The notes: generated from the sequence alone by a model not told the origin. Shown: positions 33,569 to 43,784, numbered from the stretch's first letter. The stretch: 64,000 bases of DNA from Paranoxybacillus sp035645275 (GCA_035645275.1 DASQMX010000004.1:95043-159042); one strand, 5' to 3'. Program-made: numbers and translations.

Positions 33569-35538
33569 GATTTATTACCCCCTTCTAAATAATCATTAAT
33601 TGCTGCCTTAAGGCGTTTTTCAGCTTCCTCTAGTGTGATATTGCGGAGCTGAGCAGCCGCATTTGTTAAATGTCCGCCTCCTCCAAGACTTTCCATAATC
33701 ACTTGAACATTGATATCTCCTAAAGAACGGGCACTAATCCCAATCGTTTGGTCGTCCCTTTTCGAAATGACGAATGAAGCAGCAACACCATTTAGCGACA
33801 ACAATGTATCCGCTGTTTGCGCAATTAACACTTGGTCATATGTTTCATTTGCATTTCCTTTCGCAATAGCAATACCATTGGCATCAATAGATGCATTTTC
33901 AATGATTTTAGCTCGCTTTACATAATTGTTAATATTTTCTTTCAATAACTTTTGAACAAGGACTGTATCAGCTCCTTGAGCACGTAAATAAGAAGCGGCA
34001 TCAAATGTACGGGAGCCGGTCCTTAACGTAAAGCTTTTTGTATCAACAACAATACCGGCAAGCAAAGCCGTTGCCTCCAACATGGTTAACTTCATTCGTT
34101 TCGGTTGATATTCAAGCAATTCTGTTACAAGTTCTGAAGTCGAAGACGCATATGGCTCCATATACACAAGAAGCGGATCATTAATAAATTCTTCACCGCG
34201 GCGGTGATGATCAATAACAACCACATTATCAATTTTAAACAATAATTTCTCTTCAATCACGAGAGAAGGCTTATGCGTATCAACCACAATGAGCAGCGTA
34301 TCATCTGTAGCTATTTCAAGAGCTTCTTCCGGAGTAATAAAACGAGACCAAAGTTCTGCGTGTTTTTTTATTTCTTCAATTAACCGTTGAACTCCTGAAT
34401 CGATGCGGGCTGTATCGATAACAATAAAACCTTCTTTTTGATTGAGTTGGGCCACTTTCAAAATACCAATACAAGCACCTAATGCATCCATGTCAGGATA
34501 TTTATGTCCCATAATGAGCACTTTATCACTTTCGGCAATCAACTCTTTCAATGCATGAGAAATGACTCTCGCTCGAACCCGTGTCCGTTTTTCCATCGGA
34601 TTGGTCTTTCCGCCGTAAAACTTCACTTTTCCGTTCGTTTGTTTAATCGCTACTTGGTCACCGCCACGACCTAATGCTAAATCTAAGCTTGATTGCGCCA
34701 ATGCTCCCAATTCTGGCAAAGAGGAAACTCCCGAGCCGATTCCAATACTTAACGTTAATTGAATATTATTTTTCATCGTTTGCTCACGAACTTCATCTAA
34801 TATCGAAAACTTATTTTTCTCGAGCTGCTGCAAAATGTGTTCATTCATAACAGCAATAAAACGGTCGGAAGAAGTTCTTTTTAAGAATAAGCCATAATCA
34901 TTTGCCCACTTATTCAAAATCGACATCACTTGGCTGTTAATTTGGCTTTTCGTTTGATCGTCCAATCCTTGAGTGACTTCATCATAGTTATCAAGAAAAA
35001 TAACTCCTAATACCGTTCTTTCTTCTTCATATTGCTTTTCAAGCTCTACTTGCTCCGTTACATCAAAAAAGTATAAAAGCCTTTCTTCTCTTTTAACGAT
35101 CACCCTAAATTTTCTGCCGTGAATATCAATCACTTCTGTATCCGTTTCCTGCTTTATAAGCGGGATTAATTGCTCAGCAATATCATATAGCGAGCGGCCA
35201 ACTAGTGTATCTTCATTAAAACAAGAAGCTAAAAACGAATTCGTCCACTCAATTCCATAATCATCATTGATCAGCATGATTCCTATAGGCATTTCCATTA
35301 ATGCCTCTTCGCCAACTTTTTTGACCCGATAGGAAAGAGTGGAAATATATTCTTCCATTTCTTTATCTAACGCTTGTTGTGATTTCATCCAATAATAAAT
35401 CACAAATCCAAGGAGCAATAAACCTGCTAACCCAATCATCCATTGGAAATAGGAAACAATTACTATAAAAATTAGCGACAATCCAATTAAGGCATATATG
35501 GGATAGCGATATGCCTGCTTTTTATAAAAATTAGACAT
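33565..35538 (-). CDS. gdpP: GdpP (YybT) cyclic-di-AMP phosphodiesterase
   Basis: A 657-residue membrane phosphodiesterase that hydrolyses c-di-AMP. Two N-terminal membrane helices (about 15-55), a PAS-like domain (~85-150), a degenerate GGDEF domain (~175-305) and DHH/DHHA1 domains follow. Active-site motifs are GHKYPDMDALGA near 343-354, VVDTHKP near 417, DHHRRGEE near 440-447, and GGGGH near the C-terminus. The ATG at 35538 has GGAG 9 bases upstream. Confidence 0.96.
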   Translation of the reverse strand: MSNFYKKQAYRYPIYALIGLSLIFIVIVSYFQWMIGLAGLLLLGFVIYYWMKSQQALDKEMEEYISTLSYRVKKVGEEALMEMPIGIMLINDDYGIEWTNSFLASCFNEDTLVGRSLYDIAEQLIPLIKQETDTEVIDIHGRKFRVIVKREERLLYFFDVTEQVELEKQYEEERTVLGVIFLDNYDEVTQGLDDQTKSQINSQVMSILNKWANDYGLFLKRTSSDRFIAVMNEHILQQLEKNKFSILDEVREQTMKNNIQLTLSIGIGSGVSSLPELGALAQSSLDLALGRGGDQVAIKQTNGKVKFYGGKTNPMEKRTRVRARVISHALKELIAESDKVLIMGHKYPDMDALGACIGILKVAQLNQKEGFIVIDTARIDSGVQRLIEEIKKHAELWSRFITPEEALEIATDDTLLIVVDTHKPSLVIEEKLLFKIDNVVVIDHHRRGEEFINDPLLVYMEPYASSTSELVTELLEYQPKRMKLTMLEATALLAGIVVDTKSFTLRTGSRTFDAASYLRAQGADTVLVQKLLKENINNYVKRAKIIENASIDANGIAIAKGNANETYDQVLIAQTADTLLSLNGVAASFVISKRDDQTIGISARSLGDINVQVIMESLGGGGHLTNAAAQLRNITLEEAEKRLKAAINDYLEGGNKS

Positions 35539-35575
35539 CAATGTCAGCTCCTAAGTTACAAATGGTATAAAAGGT

Positions 35576-36514
35576 TTATTTATTTTTATTAATATGCTTC
35601 CTCAATTCAAATCCTAAATCAATTATACCTAAGATTGCGATAAGATAAAGAAAAAATGGAATCATGAAAGAAATAATCGTAAAAACGCTTACTATTCCTC
35701 TCACTAAACCTTTTTGATGGCTAACATAATATATAAATGAAAAACCTTGAATGATCATTAAAATTTGGAGTAAATAATAAATGTTCAGTATGGCTATATA
35801 AACAAACGTTCCTTTTTCTATTGGGAAAAATGTCGCAATGACTACTATCAAATAGTACCATAAAAGACTTTTAGGAAAGACGATATGACGAAAAGGCGGC
35901 CAAGCCCCCACATCTATTCTTAAACGTTTTAATATTGGTATAGAGACCAAAATCGTTAAATAAGCTAAAACAGATGCGGCTATAACGAAGAGAGTTGGCG
36001 TTATATAACCGATGAACTCCAATCCTTCATTAAAACGCTCTATAAGTTCTTTTGGCGGCTGCTTTCCCGTTGCTTCCATAAACTTAAAAGCATCATGAAA
36101 AGCATTTCTCAATAATGATATCGTTTCTTTGATTACATCAAATTGTAAAAATACAACAGAAATAATGTAATCAACAATGATCCCAACTAAAAATGCAATG
36201 GTTCCTGCCAATAAAATAATATAATGATTTTTCATTTTAGACAAAAGGGAACCAATGACAATTCCGCTCATTCCAAACATAAACGCAACAGGAACAGAAA
36301 GTATAGAACCAATAACTAAAGAGATGATTAACGATACAAAAAGGAAGAACAATCCATTTCTAACCCCGTGTCTGATGGTAAAGATGATAAAAGGAAGAGA
36401 TAAAAATAAAGCAGCAACGGCTCCTAATAAAGGGATATTTAGAGAAACGAAAAATAAAACAATAAAAATCGCCAGTTGAATGGCTCCTTCTGTAAGAACA
36501 TATGTATTTTTCAC
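35576..36514 (-). CDS. yybS: YybS, DUF2232 membrane protein
   Basis: A 312-residue multi-pass membrane protein (about eight hydrophobic helices) of the DUF2232 family. It is regularly found before gdpP and rplI in Bacillales. Function unknown. GGAGGTCGCC precedes the ATG. Confidence 0.88.
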   Translation of the reverse strand: MKNTYVLTEGAIQLAIFIVLFFVSLNIPLLGAVAALFLSLPFIIFTIRHGVRNGLFFLFVSLIISLVIGSILSVPVAFMFGMSGIVIGSLLSKMKNHYIILLAGTIAFLVGIIVDYIISVVFLQFDVIKETISLLRNAFHDAFKFMEATGKQPPKELIERFNEGLEFIGYITPTLFVIAASVLAYLTILVSIPILKRLRIDVGAWPPFRHIVFPKSLLWYYLIVVIATFFPIEKGTFVYIAILNIYYLLQILMIIQGFSFIYYVSHQKGLVRGIVSVFTIISFMIPFFLYLIAILGIIDLGFELRKHINKNK

Positions 36515-36579
36515 TTGGCGACCTCCTTAAAAATAGTGAATCGCTCATTTTAATTAGTGATCGTTGCTGATTTAAGAAC

Positions 36580-36616
36580 ATAAAAAATAAAAAGCAGTAA
36601 GGACCCCTTACTGCCT
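36580..36616 (-). terminator. Terminator of rpsF-ssbA-rpsR operon
   Basis: Minus strand GCAGTAAGG / CCTTACTGC hairpin followed by TTTTTATTTTTTA, 8 bases past rpsR. Confidence 0.88.
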
Positions 36617-36624
36617 TTTCATCA

Positions 36625-36858
36625 TTATTCCGCAACGTATGGTAATAATGCCATTTGACGAGCGCGTTTGATTGCTACTGTTAATTTGCGTTGATATTTT
36701 GCGCTTGTTCCAGTTACACGACGAGGTAAAATTTTACCGCGCTCAGAAATAAATTTCTTTAATGTCTCAACATCTTTATAGTCGATGTGTGTGATGCCGT
36801 TTGCTGTAAAATAGCACACTTTACGACGTTTTGCGCGTCCACCTTTACGTGCTGCCAT
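36625..36858 (-). CDS. rpsR: Ribosomal protein S18
   Basis: A 77-residue protein with the core KKFISERGKILPRRVTGTSA and RQMALLPYVAE end. Third gene of the rpsF-ssbA-rpsR operon. Confidence 0.98.
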   Translation of the reverse strand: MAARKGGRAKRRKVCYFTANGITHIDYKDVETLKKFISERGKILPRRVTGTSAKYQRKLTVAIKRARQMALLPYVAE

Positions 36859-36915
36859 ATCTTCTTCCTCCTTTCTTAATTAAATGATCTATGACACGTC
36901 CAATTTATATCTTAA

Positions 36916-37413
36916 CTAAAACGGTAAGTCATCATCGGAAATATCAATTGTTTGTCCATCATTAGCAAATGGATCTTCATCGATGCGACTAAATCCTGGA
37001 TCATTTGTGCTGCGTGGGTTCTGATTTTGTCCAAATGGAGGAAACGGATCACCATAGTAGCCGCCTGCTGTCGTACCACGTTGTTCTGAGCTACTTTTTG
37101 GTTCTAAAAATTGAACACTATCAGCCACCACTTCAGTCACATATACTCGTCTTCCATCTTGACCTTCGTAGCTTCTTGTCTGTAATCGACCATCTACTCC
37201 CGCTAAACTTCCTTTCTTTAAGAAGTTGGCAACATTTTCCGCGGGACGACGCCAAACAACACAGTTAATAAAATCTGCTTCGCGCTCACCTTGTTGGTTT
37301 GTAAATGTCCGGTTAACAGCCAATGTAAACGTGGCAACAGCTACTCCATTTGGAGTATAGCGTAATTCCGGGTCTCTTGTAAGTCTTCCTACAAGAATTA
37401 CGCGGTTAATCAT
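36916..37413 (-). CDS. ssbA: Single-stranded DNA-binding protein SsbA
   Basis: A 165-residue SSB with an OB fold (MINRVILVGRLTRDPELRYT start), a flexible Pro/Gly/Asn-rich linker and the acidic tip DISDDDLPF that recruits replication and repair proteins. The ATG at 37413 is behind AAGGAG (8 bases). Confidence 0.98.
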   Translation of the reverse strand: MINRVILVGRLTRDPELRYTPNGVAVATFTLAVNRTFTNQQGEREADFINCVVWRRPAENVANFLKKGSLAGVDGRLQTRSYEGQDGRRVYVTEVVADSVQFLEPKSSSEQRGTTAGGYYGDPFPPFGQNQNPRSTNDPGFSRIDEDPFANDGQTIDISDDDLPF

Positions 37414-37438
37414 CAGAACCACTCCTTAAAAAGGGAAA

Positions 37439-37726
37439 TTATTCTTCCTCTTTTACGACGATGTGACGAATGATGTCTTCGCTAATTCTCGCTAAACGGT
37501 CAAATTCTTGCACCGCTTTAGGCTCAGACACTACATTCACAATCATGTAGTAACCGTCGCGGAATTTTTCGATTTCATATGCTAAGCGACGTTTACCCCA
37601 CTCTTTTACGCTTGTAATTTCCGCACCATTTTCTGTTAATACGCTGTTAAAACGCTCAACTAGCGCTTTTCTTGCTTCATCGTCCATATTTGGGCGGATG
37701 ATGTACATGATTTCGTATTTTCTCAT
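37439..37726 (-). CDS. rpsF: Ribosomal protein S6
   Basis: A 95-residue protein (MRKYEIMYIIRPNMDDEA start). I choose the ATG at 37726 behind GGAGGTG; a GTG inside that site lies 9 bases upstream. First gene of rpsF-ssbA-rpsR. Confidence 0.98.
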   Translation of the reverse strand: MRKYEIMYIIRPNMDDEARKALVERFNSVLTENGAEITSVKEWGKRRLAYEIEKFRDGYYMIVNVVSEPKAVQEFDRLARISEDIIRHIVVKEEE

Positions 37727-37735
37727 CCCTGTCAC

Positions 37736-37795
37736 CTCCTTTTGGTCTCAACGGCTCTATAGAAAGAGCAAGGAGCAATAAAGCATTACTCACAT
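37736..37795 (-). ncRNA. Possible S6:S18 leader motif
   Basis: The mRNA leader has a hairpin GCTCT / AGAGC followed by CCGTTGAG. The autoregulatory S6:S18-binding leader of rpsF operons uses a short hairpin with an exposed CCG; the match here is by eye only. Confidence 0.3.
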
Positions 37796-37801
37796 TTTCT
37801 G

Positions 37802-37830
37802 ATTATAACATGGTACAAAAACAGATGCAA
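37802..37830 (-). promoter_or_regulatory. Sigma-A promoter of rpsF operon
   Basis: Minus strand TTGCAT (37830-37825), 17-base spacer, TATAAT (37807-37802). Confidence 0.82.
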
Positions 37831-37832
37831 TA

Positions 37833-38933
37833 TTAAACATTGAAGCGGAAATGCATAATATCGCCGTCTTGTACTTCGTAGTCCTTTCCTTCTAGGCGTA
37901 CTTTTCCTGCCTCGCGCGCCGCCGCCATCGAGCCGCAAGCGACTAAATCTTCGTAAGAAACTGTTTCAGCACGAATAAACCCGCGCTCAAAGTCTGAATG
38001 AATAATACCTGCACATTGTGGAGCTTTCATCCCTTTACGGAACGTCCAAGCACGTACTTCCTGTTCTCCGGCAGTAAAGTAAGTCGCTAAGCCAAGTAAA
38101 TTGTAAGCTGCACGAATTAATTGATCTAATCCAGATTGTTTAATGCCAAGCTCTTGTAAAAACAGCTCTTTTTCTTCATCATCAAGTTCAACAATTTCCG
38201 CTTCTACCTTTGCGCAAACAACAATAACTTCCGCATTATCATTTTTCGCAAACTCGCGCACTTGCTGAACAAACGGATTGCTATCTGGATCCGCTAAGTC
38301 TTCTTCGCCGACATTCGCTACATATAACATCGGCTTAATTGTTAACAAATGAAGATGCTTAACGACTTTCATTTCTTCTTCCGTAAATTGCAATGTACGC
38401 GCTGCTTTTCCTGCTTCAAACGTTTCTTTTAAACGTAGAAGAATATCGTATTCAAACATTGCATCTTTATCTTTTTGCTTTGCCATTTTACCTACGCGAT
38501 CAATGCGCTTATCGACAGTCTCAAGGTCAGCTAAAATAAGTTCAAGGTTGATTGTTTCAATATCGGCAATCGGGTCGACTTTACCGGCAACATGAGTAAT
38601 ATTTTCATCGGCGAAGCAACGCACAACCTGACAAATGGCATCAACTTGACGGATATGAGATAAAAACTTATTTCCTAATCCTTCTCCCTTACTTGCGCCT
38701 TTTACAATTCCAGCGATATCTGTAAATTCAAACACAGTAGGTACTGTTCTTTTCGGTTTTACTATTTCAGTTAATTTTTTCAAACGCTCGTCCGGCACTT
38801 CAACAATACCAACATTTGGCTCAATTGTACAGAATGGATAGTTAGCTGATTCAGCTCCTGCTTTCGTTATCGCATTAAATAATGTCGATTTTCCAACGTT
38901 AGGAAGACCGACAATTCCTGCTGTTAATCCCAT
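37833..38933 (-). CDS. ychF: Redox-regulated ATPase YchF (EngD)
   Basis: A 366-residue Obg-family P-loop protein. G1 is GLPNVGKST near residues 8-16, G3 DIAG near 72, and the G4 NKxD is replaced by YVANVGEED (NVxE) which favours ATP. A TGS domain forms the C-terminus. It associates with ribosomes. It is monocistronic in this order. Confidence 0.96.
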   Translation of the reverse strand: MGLTAGIVGLPNVGKSTLFNAITKAGAESANYPFCTIEPNVGIVEVPDERLKKLTEIVKPKRTVPTVFEFTDIAGIVKGASKGEGLGNKFLSHIRQVDAICQVVRCFADENITHVAGKVDPIADIETINLELILADLETVDKRIDRVGKMAKQKDKDAMFEYDILLRLKETFEAGKAARTLQFTEEEMKVVKHLHLLTIKPMLYVANVGEEDLADPDSNPFVQQVREFAKNDNAEVIVVCAKVEAEIVELDDEEKELFLQELGIKQSGLDQLIRAAYNLLGLATYFTAGEQEVRAWTFRKGMKAPQCAGIIHSDFERGFIRAETVSYEDLVACGSMAAAREAGKVRLEGKDYEVQDGDIMHFRFNV

Positions 38934-39009
38934 TTATTTTCACTCCTCTTTCAAACCGTAAACATCTTTCACAATTATAGGATAGTCGTAGAAGAAATGA
39001 CAAGCATCT

Positions 39010-41007
39010 CTATATTTTTTCGAGATTGACTAAACAATCATATAATGTACTTCCAACACCATTGTCAGACTCAAGATCGGACGTTAAAACATTAACACTT
39101 CCGCCAAACTTTTGCCACTGTCCTTCATCAATATTAATCGTTTTTGGATGGGCTTTCTTCATCACCTTTATATTTCCGGTGAGTTCACCGCGATCATTAA
39201 ATATTTTCACAAGGTCTCCGTCCTTTAGCCCTTTTTCGATCGCAATATCCTCAGAAACTTCTATTTTCACAGACTGCATTGATTCAAGCAAATGATAATG
39301 CTGTGAATGATTGGAACGAAGCGGATGAATCGTTAGCAATGTATAAGGATATTTATTTTCTAGTTTTCCGTTACCAATTTCCGCTGGCCACATCAGTTTC
39401 AGCTTTCCGTCAAACCCTTTTTGTCTAGCCAGCAAGGAAGTAAACTCATATTTTCCGCTCGGCGTTTTAAATTGATAATCATCCCATGGAACTGACTTTA
39501 CCGGAAGAAGCATATGCTTTTTCTGTTTTAATACTTCCAACGTAATTCCATGTTTTTCAAGACCACTTAATCCCATTTTTAAAAACTCTTCCCTTGAGTA
39601 AGCAAAATCATCACCAAAACCTAGGCGCTTTGCCAACTCCGTCCAAATCCAAAGATCGGATTTTGCTTCGCCAGGCGGCTCAACAATGGCTGGACCGTAA
39701 TTGACATAAGCATGGTACATCGATGAATAATAAATATCTTCCTCTTCAAACACAGTCGTCGTTGGTAATACATAATCGGCAAGTTCTGCTGTATCGGTCA
39801 TAAACTGTTCAAATACAACAACCGTTTCAACGGATTGAAATGCTTTTTTTACTAGATTTGTGTTTGGCACTTGAGTAAGCGGATTGCCGCACGTGACGAT
39901 AATCATCTTAATTGGCGGATTTTTTGCCTGTAAAACTCCTTCCGCCTGCTTCATCATCGTAAACGTTCTTGAAGCTGTTTTTCTTTCCGGCAACGTTAAC
40001 GCTTGTATATTAAAACTTTGTCCTACTTGAAGATTGCCAAAATTAGCACCGCCTCCTGGGATTCCGATATTGCCGCTTACAGCGACTAATGCATCTATTA
40101 AACGAATCGTATTTCCACCATTGGCATATCGTTGCATTCCTAATCCTAAATACGTCATCGTTGGGCGGTTTCCATATACATAGGCAAGTTCTGTAAACAC
40201 TTCCCGGTGAACTTCAGTGATTTCCATAATTTCATCAAGCGTGATTTGTTCCATTAGTGCTAACAAGTCTTCAAAACCGACTGTGTAGTTCTTGATAAAT
40301 GTTTGATCTTCAAGCCCAAGGCGAAGCAATTCTTTCATGATACCAATGGCAAGAAAACCATCCATGCCCGGTTTTATCGAAACATACATATCAGCTATTT
40401 TCGCAGTTTGGTTGAAAATCGGGTCAATAACAATCAACTTAGTTCGTTGTTTTTTGACTGCTTGAAGATGCTGGAATAAATGCATATTGGTGCGTGCAAC
40501 ATTTCTTCCCCAGATGACGACGTTTTTGCTGTTGTAAATATCTTCTGGAGAGTGGCTATAGGAACTGCCAAAATCCCATGTTTGTGCCTCAATTCCCGCT
40601 CCCCAGCAAAGGCTGCCCGTTAATTCTGTAACTCCTCCAAAACAATTAAAAAAGCGCTGATCTAGATTTTTCAACAATCCATTATTTGCATAATCGTGGC
40701 TATGGAGAATGGCAGTTGTACCGTATTTTCCTTTAATTTCTTCCATTTTTCCAGCAATTTCATCTAATGCTTGTTCCCACGAAATTCTTATGAATTGCCC
40801 ATTCACTTTTTTGAGCGGATAAAGCAACCGTTCTTTTGAGTTTGTTCGCGTTTCCAACATGCGGCCGCGACTGCAAATTTTACCCTGTGTAATCGGATGG
40901 CTGTCGTCTCCATCTACTTTCACCACTTTACCGTTTTCTACCGTTACCTTAAATCCACACGTATCCCAACAATTTAACGAACAAGAGGATTGATATGTAG
41001 CTGCCAT
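39010..41007 (-). CDS. yyaE: Molybdopterin oxidoreductase, formate dehydrogenase-like (YyaE)
   Basis: A 665-residue enzyme of the DMSO reductase superfamily. The N-terminal 4Fe-4S motif is C-SLN-C-WDT-C (Cys9, 13, 17) with a later ICSRG. Central molybdopterin-binding domains (e.g. IVIDPIFNQTAKIADMYV) and a C-terminal molydopterin-binding barrel (TIHPLRSNHSQHYHLLES) follow. The B. subtilis orthologue YyaE has no firmly known substrate. No signal peptide, so cytoplasmic. Confidence 0.92.
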   Translation of the reverse strand: MAATYQSSCSLNCWDTCGFKVTVENGKVVKVDGDDSHPITQGKICSRGRMLETRTNSKERLLYPLKKVNGQFIRISWEQALDEIAGKMEEIKGKYGTTAILHSHDYANNGLLKNLDQRFFNCFGGVTELTGSLCWGAGIEAQTWDFGSSYSHSPEDIYNSKNVVIWGRNVARTNMHLFQHLQAVKKQRTKLIVIDPIFNQTAKIADMYVSIKPGMDGFLAIGIMKELLRLGLEDQTFIKNYTVGFEDLLALMEQITLDEIMEITEVHREVFTELAYVYGNRPTMTYLGLGMQRYANGGNTIRLIDALVAVSGNIGIPGGGANFGNLQVGQSFNIQALTLPERKTASRTFTMMKQAEGVLQAKNPPIKMIIVTCGNPLTQVPNTNLVKKAFQSVETVVVFEQFMTDTAELADYVLPTTTVFEEEDIYYSSMYHAYVNYGPAIVEPPGEAKSDLWIWTELAKRLGFGDDFAYSREEFLKMGLSGLEKHGITLEVLKQKKHMLLPVKSVPWDDYQFKTPSGKYEFTSLLARQKGFDGKLKLMWPAEIGNGKLENKYPYTLLTIHPLRSNHSQHYHLLESMQSVKIEVSEDIAIEKGLKDGDLVKIFNDRGELTGNIKVMKKAHPKTINIDEGQWQKFGGSVNVLTSDLESDNGVGSTLYDCLVNLEKI

Positions 41008-41046
41008 GCTCCTATCCCCTTTCTTTATAGAAATAGCATGAGGAAA

Positions 41047-41244
41047 TTATTCCCCATGCTTTACTAATACCTTTTTTAATTTTCTTATAAACTCCTTGCG
41101 CGGCATTAACACGCTATGAGCACATCCTTCGCATTTAATGCGGATATCCATGCCCATTCGAATAATTTTCCAGCGATTTGTCCCACAAGGATGCGGCTTT
41201 TTCATTTCAACGATATCGTGCAAATTAAACTCTTTATCAAGCAC
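41047..41244 (-). CDS. yyzM: DUF951 protein YyzM
   Basis: A 65-residue protein (KKPHPCGTNRWKIIRMGMDI then KCEGC) of the DUF951 family, with CxxC-like cysteines. The GTG start at 41244 follows AAAGGCGGG. Its position next to MscS and ParB genes is conserved in Bacillales. Function unknown. Confidence 0.88.
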   Translation of the reverse strand: MLDKEFNLHDIVEMKKPHPCGTNRWKIIRMGMDIRIKCEGCAHSVLMPRKEFIRKLKKVLVKHGE

Positions 41245-41270
41245 ACGGAATCCCGCCTTTCTTCGATTAT

Positions 41271-42170
41271 TTAAGCATTTGATTTCATCGTTTTTTGTAC
41301 CGGCTCCGCTTCCTCTTGGCGATTATAAAGGACAAGACGCGGAAACGGTATCTCGATTCCATGCTCATCTAATCGAAGTTTAATTTCCTTGCGTAATGCC
41401 CGGGCAATAAACCAATGACGCATCGGTTTCGTTTCACAAGTTACCCTCAGGACAATTTCAGACTGCCCGAAATTTTGAATCCCTAATAGCTCTGGCTCTT
41501 TAACCATATCTTCATACTTTGCCGGCAGTTCTGCTAGTAGCTCGCGAATGACATTTTCCGCTCTTTCAATATCTCCTTCATAAGCAATGCTAACATCAAC
41601 AACAGCTATACTGTTATTTAACGAGAAGTTTGTTACCTGGTTAATACTTCCATTCGGAAGAATGTGGACTTCTCCTGTCCAACTTTTGATTTTCGTTGTT
41701 CTTAAGCCAATTTCCTCTACATAACCTTCAAAGTTTCCAATTCGAACGTAGTCACCGACAGAAAATTGATCTTCAAAAATAATGAAAAAGCCGGTAATGA
41801 TATCTTTTACTAAGCTTTGCGCCCCAAAACCAACAGCAAGACCGACAATCCCTGCACCGGCAAGAATCGCTTTCACTTCTACTCCAAGTGTATCTAAAGT
41901 CATAATAATCGCAATAAAATAAACAACATATGTTACAACATTATCCAACAGGCGTAGTAATGTCGCCTCTCTGCGCTCCGAAATCCGCAAAGAAGCTTTT
42001 TGCCGCACCTTGAATATGTTATGCAAAGCAAGTTTAACAATTTTTAAAAAAATATTAGACAAAACGAAAATGGCAATAATTTTCACTAAACCTACTCCGA
42101 TATTAATCCATAACTCTTCATTTGAAAGGATACTCAACATTTTATTATATAACTTCTCTACTCTACTCAC
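41271..42170 (-). CDS. MscS-family mechanosensitive channel (YkuT-like)
   Basis: A 299-residue small-conductance channel with three membrane helices (about 20-40, 65-85, 92-115), the pore helix region GAGIVGLAVGFGAQSLVKDI near 104-123, and a beta and C-terminal vestibule. It releases solutes on hypo-osmotic shock. The GTG start at 42170 follows AGAGGTG. It resembles B. subtilis YkuT. Confidence 0.9.
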   Translation of the reverse strand: MSRVEKLYNKMLSILSNEELWINIGVGLVKIIAIFVLSNIFLKIVKLALHNIFKVRQKASLRISERREATLLRLLDNVVTYVVYFIAIIMTLDTLGVEVKAILAGAGIVGLAVGFGAQSLVKDIITGFFIIFEDQFSVGDYVRIGNFEGYVEEIGLRTTKIKSWTGEVHILPNGSINQVTNFSLNNSIAVVDVSIAYEGDIERAENVIRELLAELPAKYEDMVKEPELLGIQNFGQSEIVLRVTCETKPMRHWFIARALRKEIKLRLDEHGIEIPFPRLVLYNRQEEAEPVQKTMKSNA

Positions 42171-42360
42171 AAAATGTACACCTCTGTCTAAAGTAGTTGC
42201 CTATACAGATACTTCTTTGGATACATAAGCTATTTTACCAAGATTTCATGTTTATTTGTAGCGATATACATTGTTATAACAAAAAACGTATTAGATATGT
42301 ATAGAATTTTGCTATTTTCCGTATACTGTTAGTACTTCAATGAAGTCGGGAGTGAAAATA

Positions 42361-42984
42361 ATGAGTTTAAAGTCTGGCTTTTTTAGTCAGAAGGATGGGA
42401 AAGAACGGATTTTTCACGATGAGCAAGATGCTTCCACACTAGCGGCAATGAGGCTTACTTCTTTACTGCCTTCTAATTTATCCAAACCAATTGCCATCGT
42501 GTGCATCGGAACAGACCGTTCCACTGGTGATTCGCTGGGACCGCTTGTTGGGACGATGTTAAAAGAAAAAGGTGTTTCTTTTTTCCATGTGTACGGTACA
42601 TTAGAAGACCCCATTCATGCAATGAACTTACAGGAAAAGTTAAACATGATTCACTCGCTTCATGAAAATGCATTTATCATTGGAATTGATGCTTGCTTAG
42701 GTAGATTAAAAAGCGTCGGTGCGATCACAATCGGAGAAGGGCCGGTAAGACCAGGCGCAGGAGTGAACAAGGATTTACCTCCTGTTGGTGATATTCATAT
42801 TACCGGAACTGTTAATGTGAGCGGTTTTATGGAATTTTTTGTTTTACAAAATACACGGCTTCATTTAGTTATGAATATGGCGAAAACGATTGCGAACGGT
42901 ATTTATGAAGCTGATTTACAATTAATAAGAAGAAGCCATTTAGCAAAGTTCAATATGAATCATGAGCAGTATAAATTTTTTTAA
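42361..42984 (+). CDS. yyaC: YyaC, spore protease-like DUF1256 protein
   Basis: A 207-residue protein of the YyaC/DUF1256 family, related in fold to the spore protease GPR (CIGTDRSTGDSLGPLVGTML near 46-65). The ATG at 42361 is preceded by GGGAGTG. It is on the opposite strand to its neighbours, as in B. subtilis. A sporulation role is known for the family only in outline. Confidence 0.9.
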   Translation: MSLKSGFFSQKDGKERIFHDEQDASTLAAMRLTSLLPSNLSKPIAIVCIGTDRSTGDSLGPLVGTMLKEKGVSFFHVYGTLEDPIHAMNLQEKLNMIHSLHENAFIIGIDACLGRLKSVGAITIGEGPVRPGAGVNKDLPPVGDIHITGTVNVSGFMEFFVLQNTRLHLVMNMAKTIANGIYEADLQLIRRSHLAKFNMNHEQYKFF

Positions 42985-42989
42985 AATAA

Positions 42990-43028
42990 ATAAATCCCCT
43001 CTTTCTTAAACAAAGAAGGGATTGTTTA
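42990..43028. terminator. Bidirectional terminator yyaC / ydfK
   Basis: AATCCCCTTC-type arms (AATCCCCTCTTTC / AAAGAAGGGGATT) with T-rich flanks on both sides, between convergent genes. Confidence 0.8.
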
Positions 43029-43030
43029 TT

Positions 43031-43732
43031 TTATATGATATATACAACAGAAACTAATAAAGCCGCTACTAAAATACTCGGCAGTAAATTAGCAACACGA
43101 ATTTTCGTAAGCCCTAACATATTTAAGCCAATTGCAACAATTAAAATGCCACCCGTAGCTGTTGACTCAGCGATAAAAGATTCAAGAAGATCATTTGGTA
43201 TCCACCGTTCAATTTGCGTCGCTAATAGAGCAATTGTTCCTTGATAGAGCATAACCGGTATGGCTGAGAAAATAACCCCGATCCCAAGAGTGGTCGTAAG
43301 GATAATACTTGTAAAACCGTCAATAATCGATTTTGTATATAATACTCGGTGATCTCCCCGCAAACCGCTGTCTAAAGCACCAACAATGGCCATAGCACCA
43401 ATGACAAATAATAAAGTTGCCGTTACAAATCCTTTGGCAATATTCCCTTCTTGATTAGCTCCTAATTTTCTCTCTAACCACTGACCTAACTTATTCAGCT
43501 TATCTTCTATTTTCCATAACTCTCCTAAAACACCACCGAGCACAAGACTAAAGATAACAATTAAAAATTGCTCACCTTTTAACCCCATCTGAATTCCTAA
43601 CAAAGTAACCGCAAGACCAATTGCGCTCATCACTGTCGTTTTTACTTGTTCAGGAATGCGATGGAATACTTTTCCTAACAAAGCACCCATCGCTATACAA
43701 GCTCCGTTGACAACTGTTCCTAATAAAACCAA
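43031..43732 (-). CDS. DUF554 membrane protein (YdfK-like)
   Basis: A 233-residue protein with about six membrane helices and the DUF554 start VLLGTVVNGACIAMGALLGK. Function unknown. A separate unit between yyaC and parB. Confidence 0.85.
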   Translation of the reverse strand: MVLLGTVVNGACIAMGALLGKVFHRIPEQVKTTVMSAIGLAVTLLGIQMGLKGEQFLIVIFSLVLGGVLGELWKIEDKLNKLGQWLERKLGANQEGNIAKGFVTATLLFVIGAMAIVGALDSGLRGDHRVLYTKSIIDGFTSIILTTTLGIGVIFSAIPVMLYQGTIALLATQIERWIPNDLLESFIAESTATGGILIVAIGLNMLGLTKIRVANLLPSILVAALLVSVVYII

Positions 43733-43751
43733 TCGTTTTTCCCCCTATATA

Positions 43752-43784
43752 GTGTAAAAAAATAAACCATCATAACGGATGGTT
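43752..43784 (-). terminator. parB terminator
   Basis: Minus strand AACCATC / GATGGTT hairpin followed by TATTTTTTT. Confidence 0.85.
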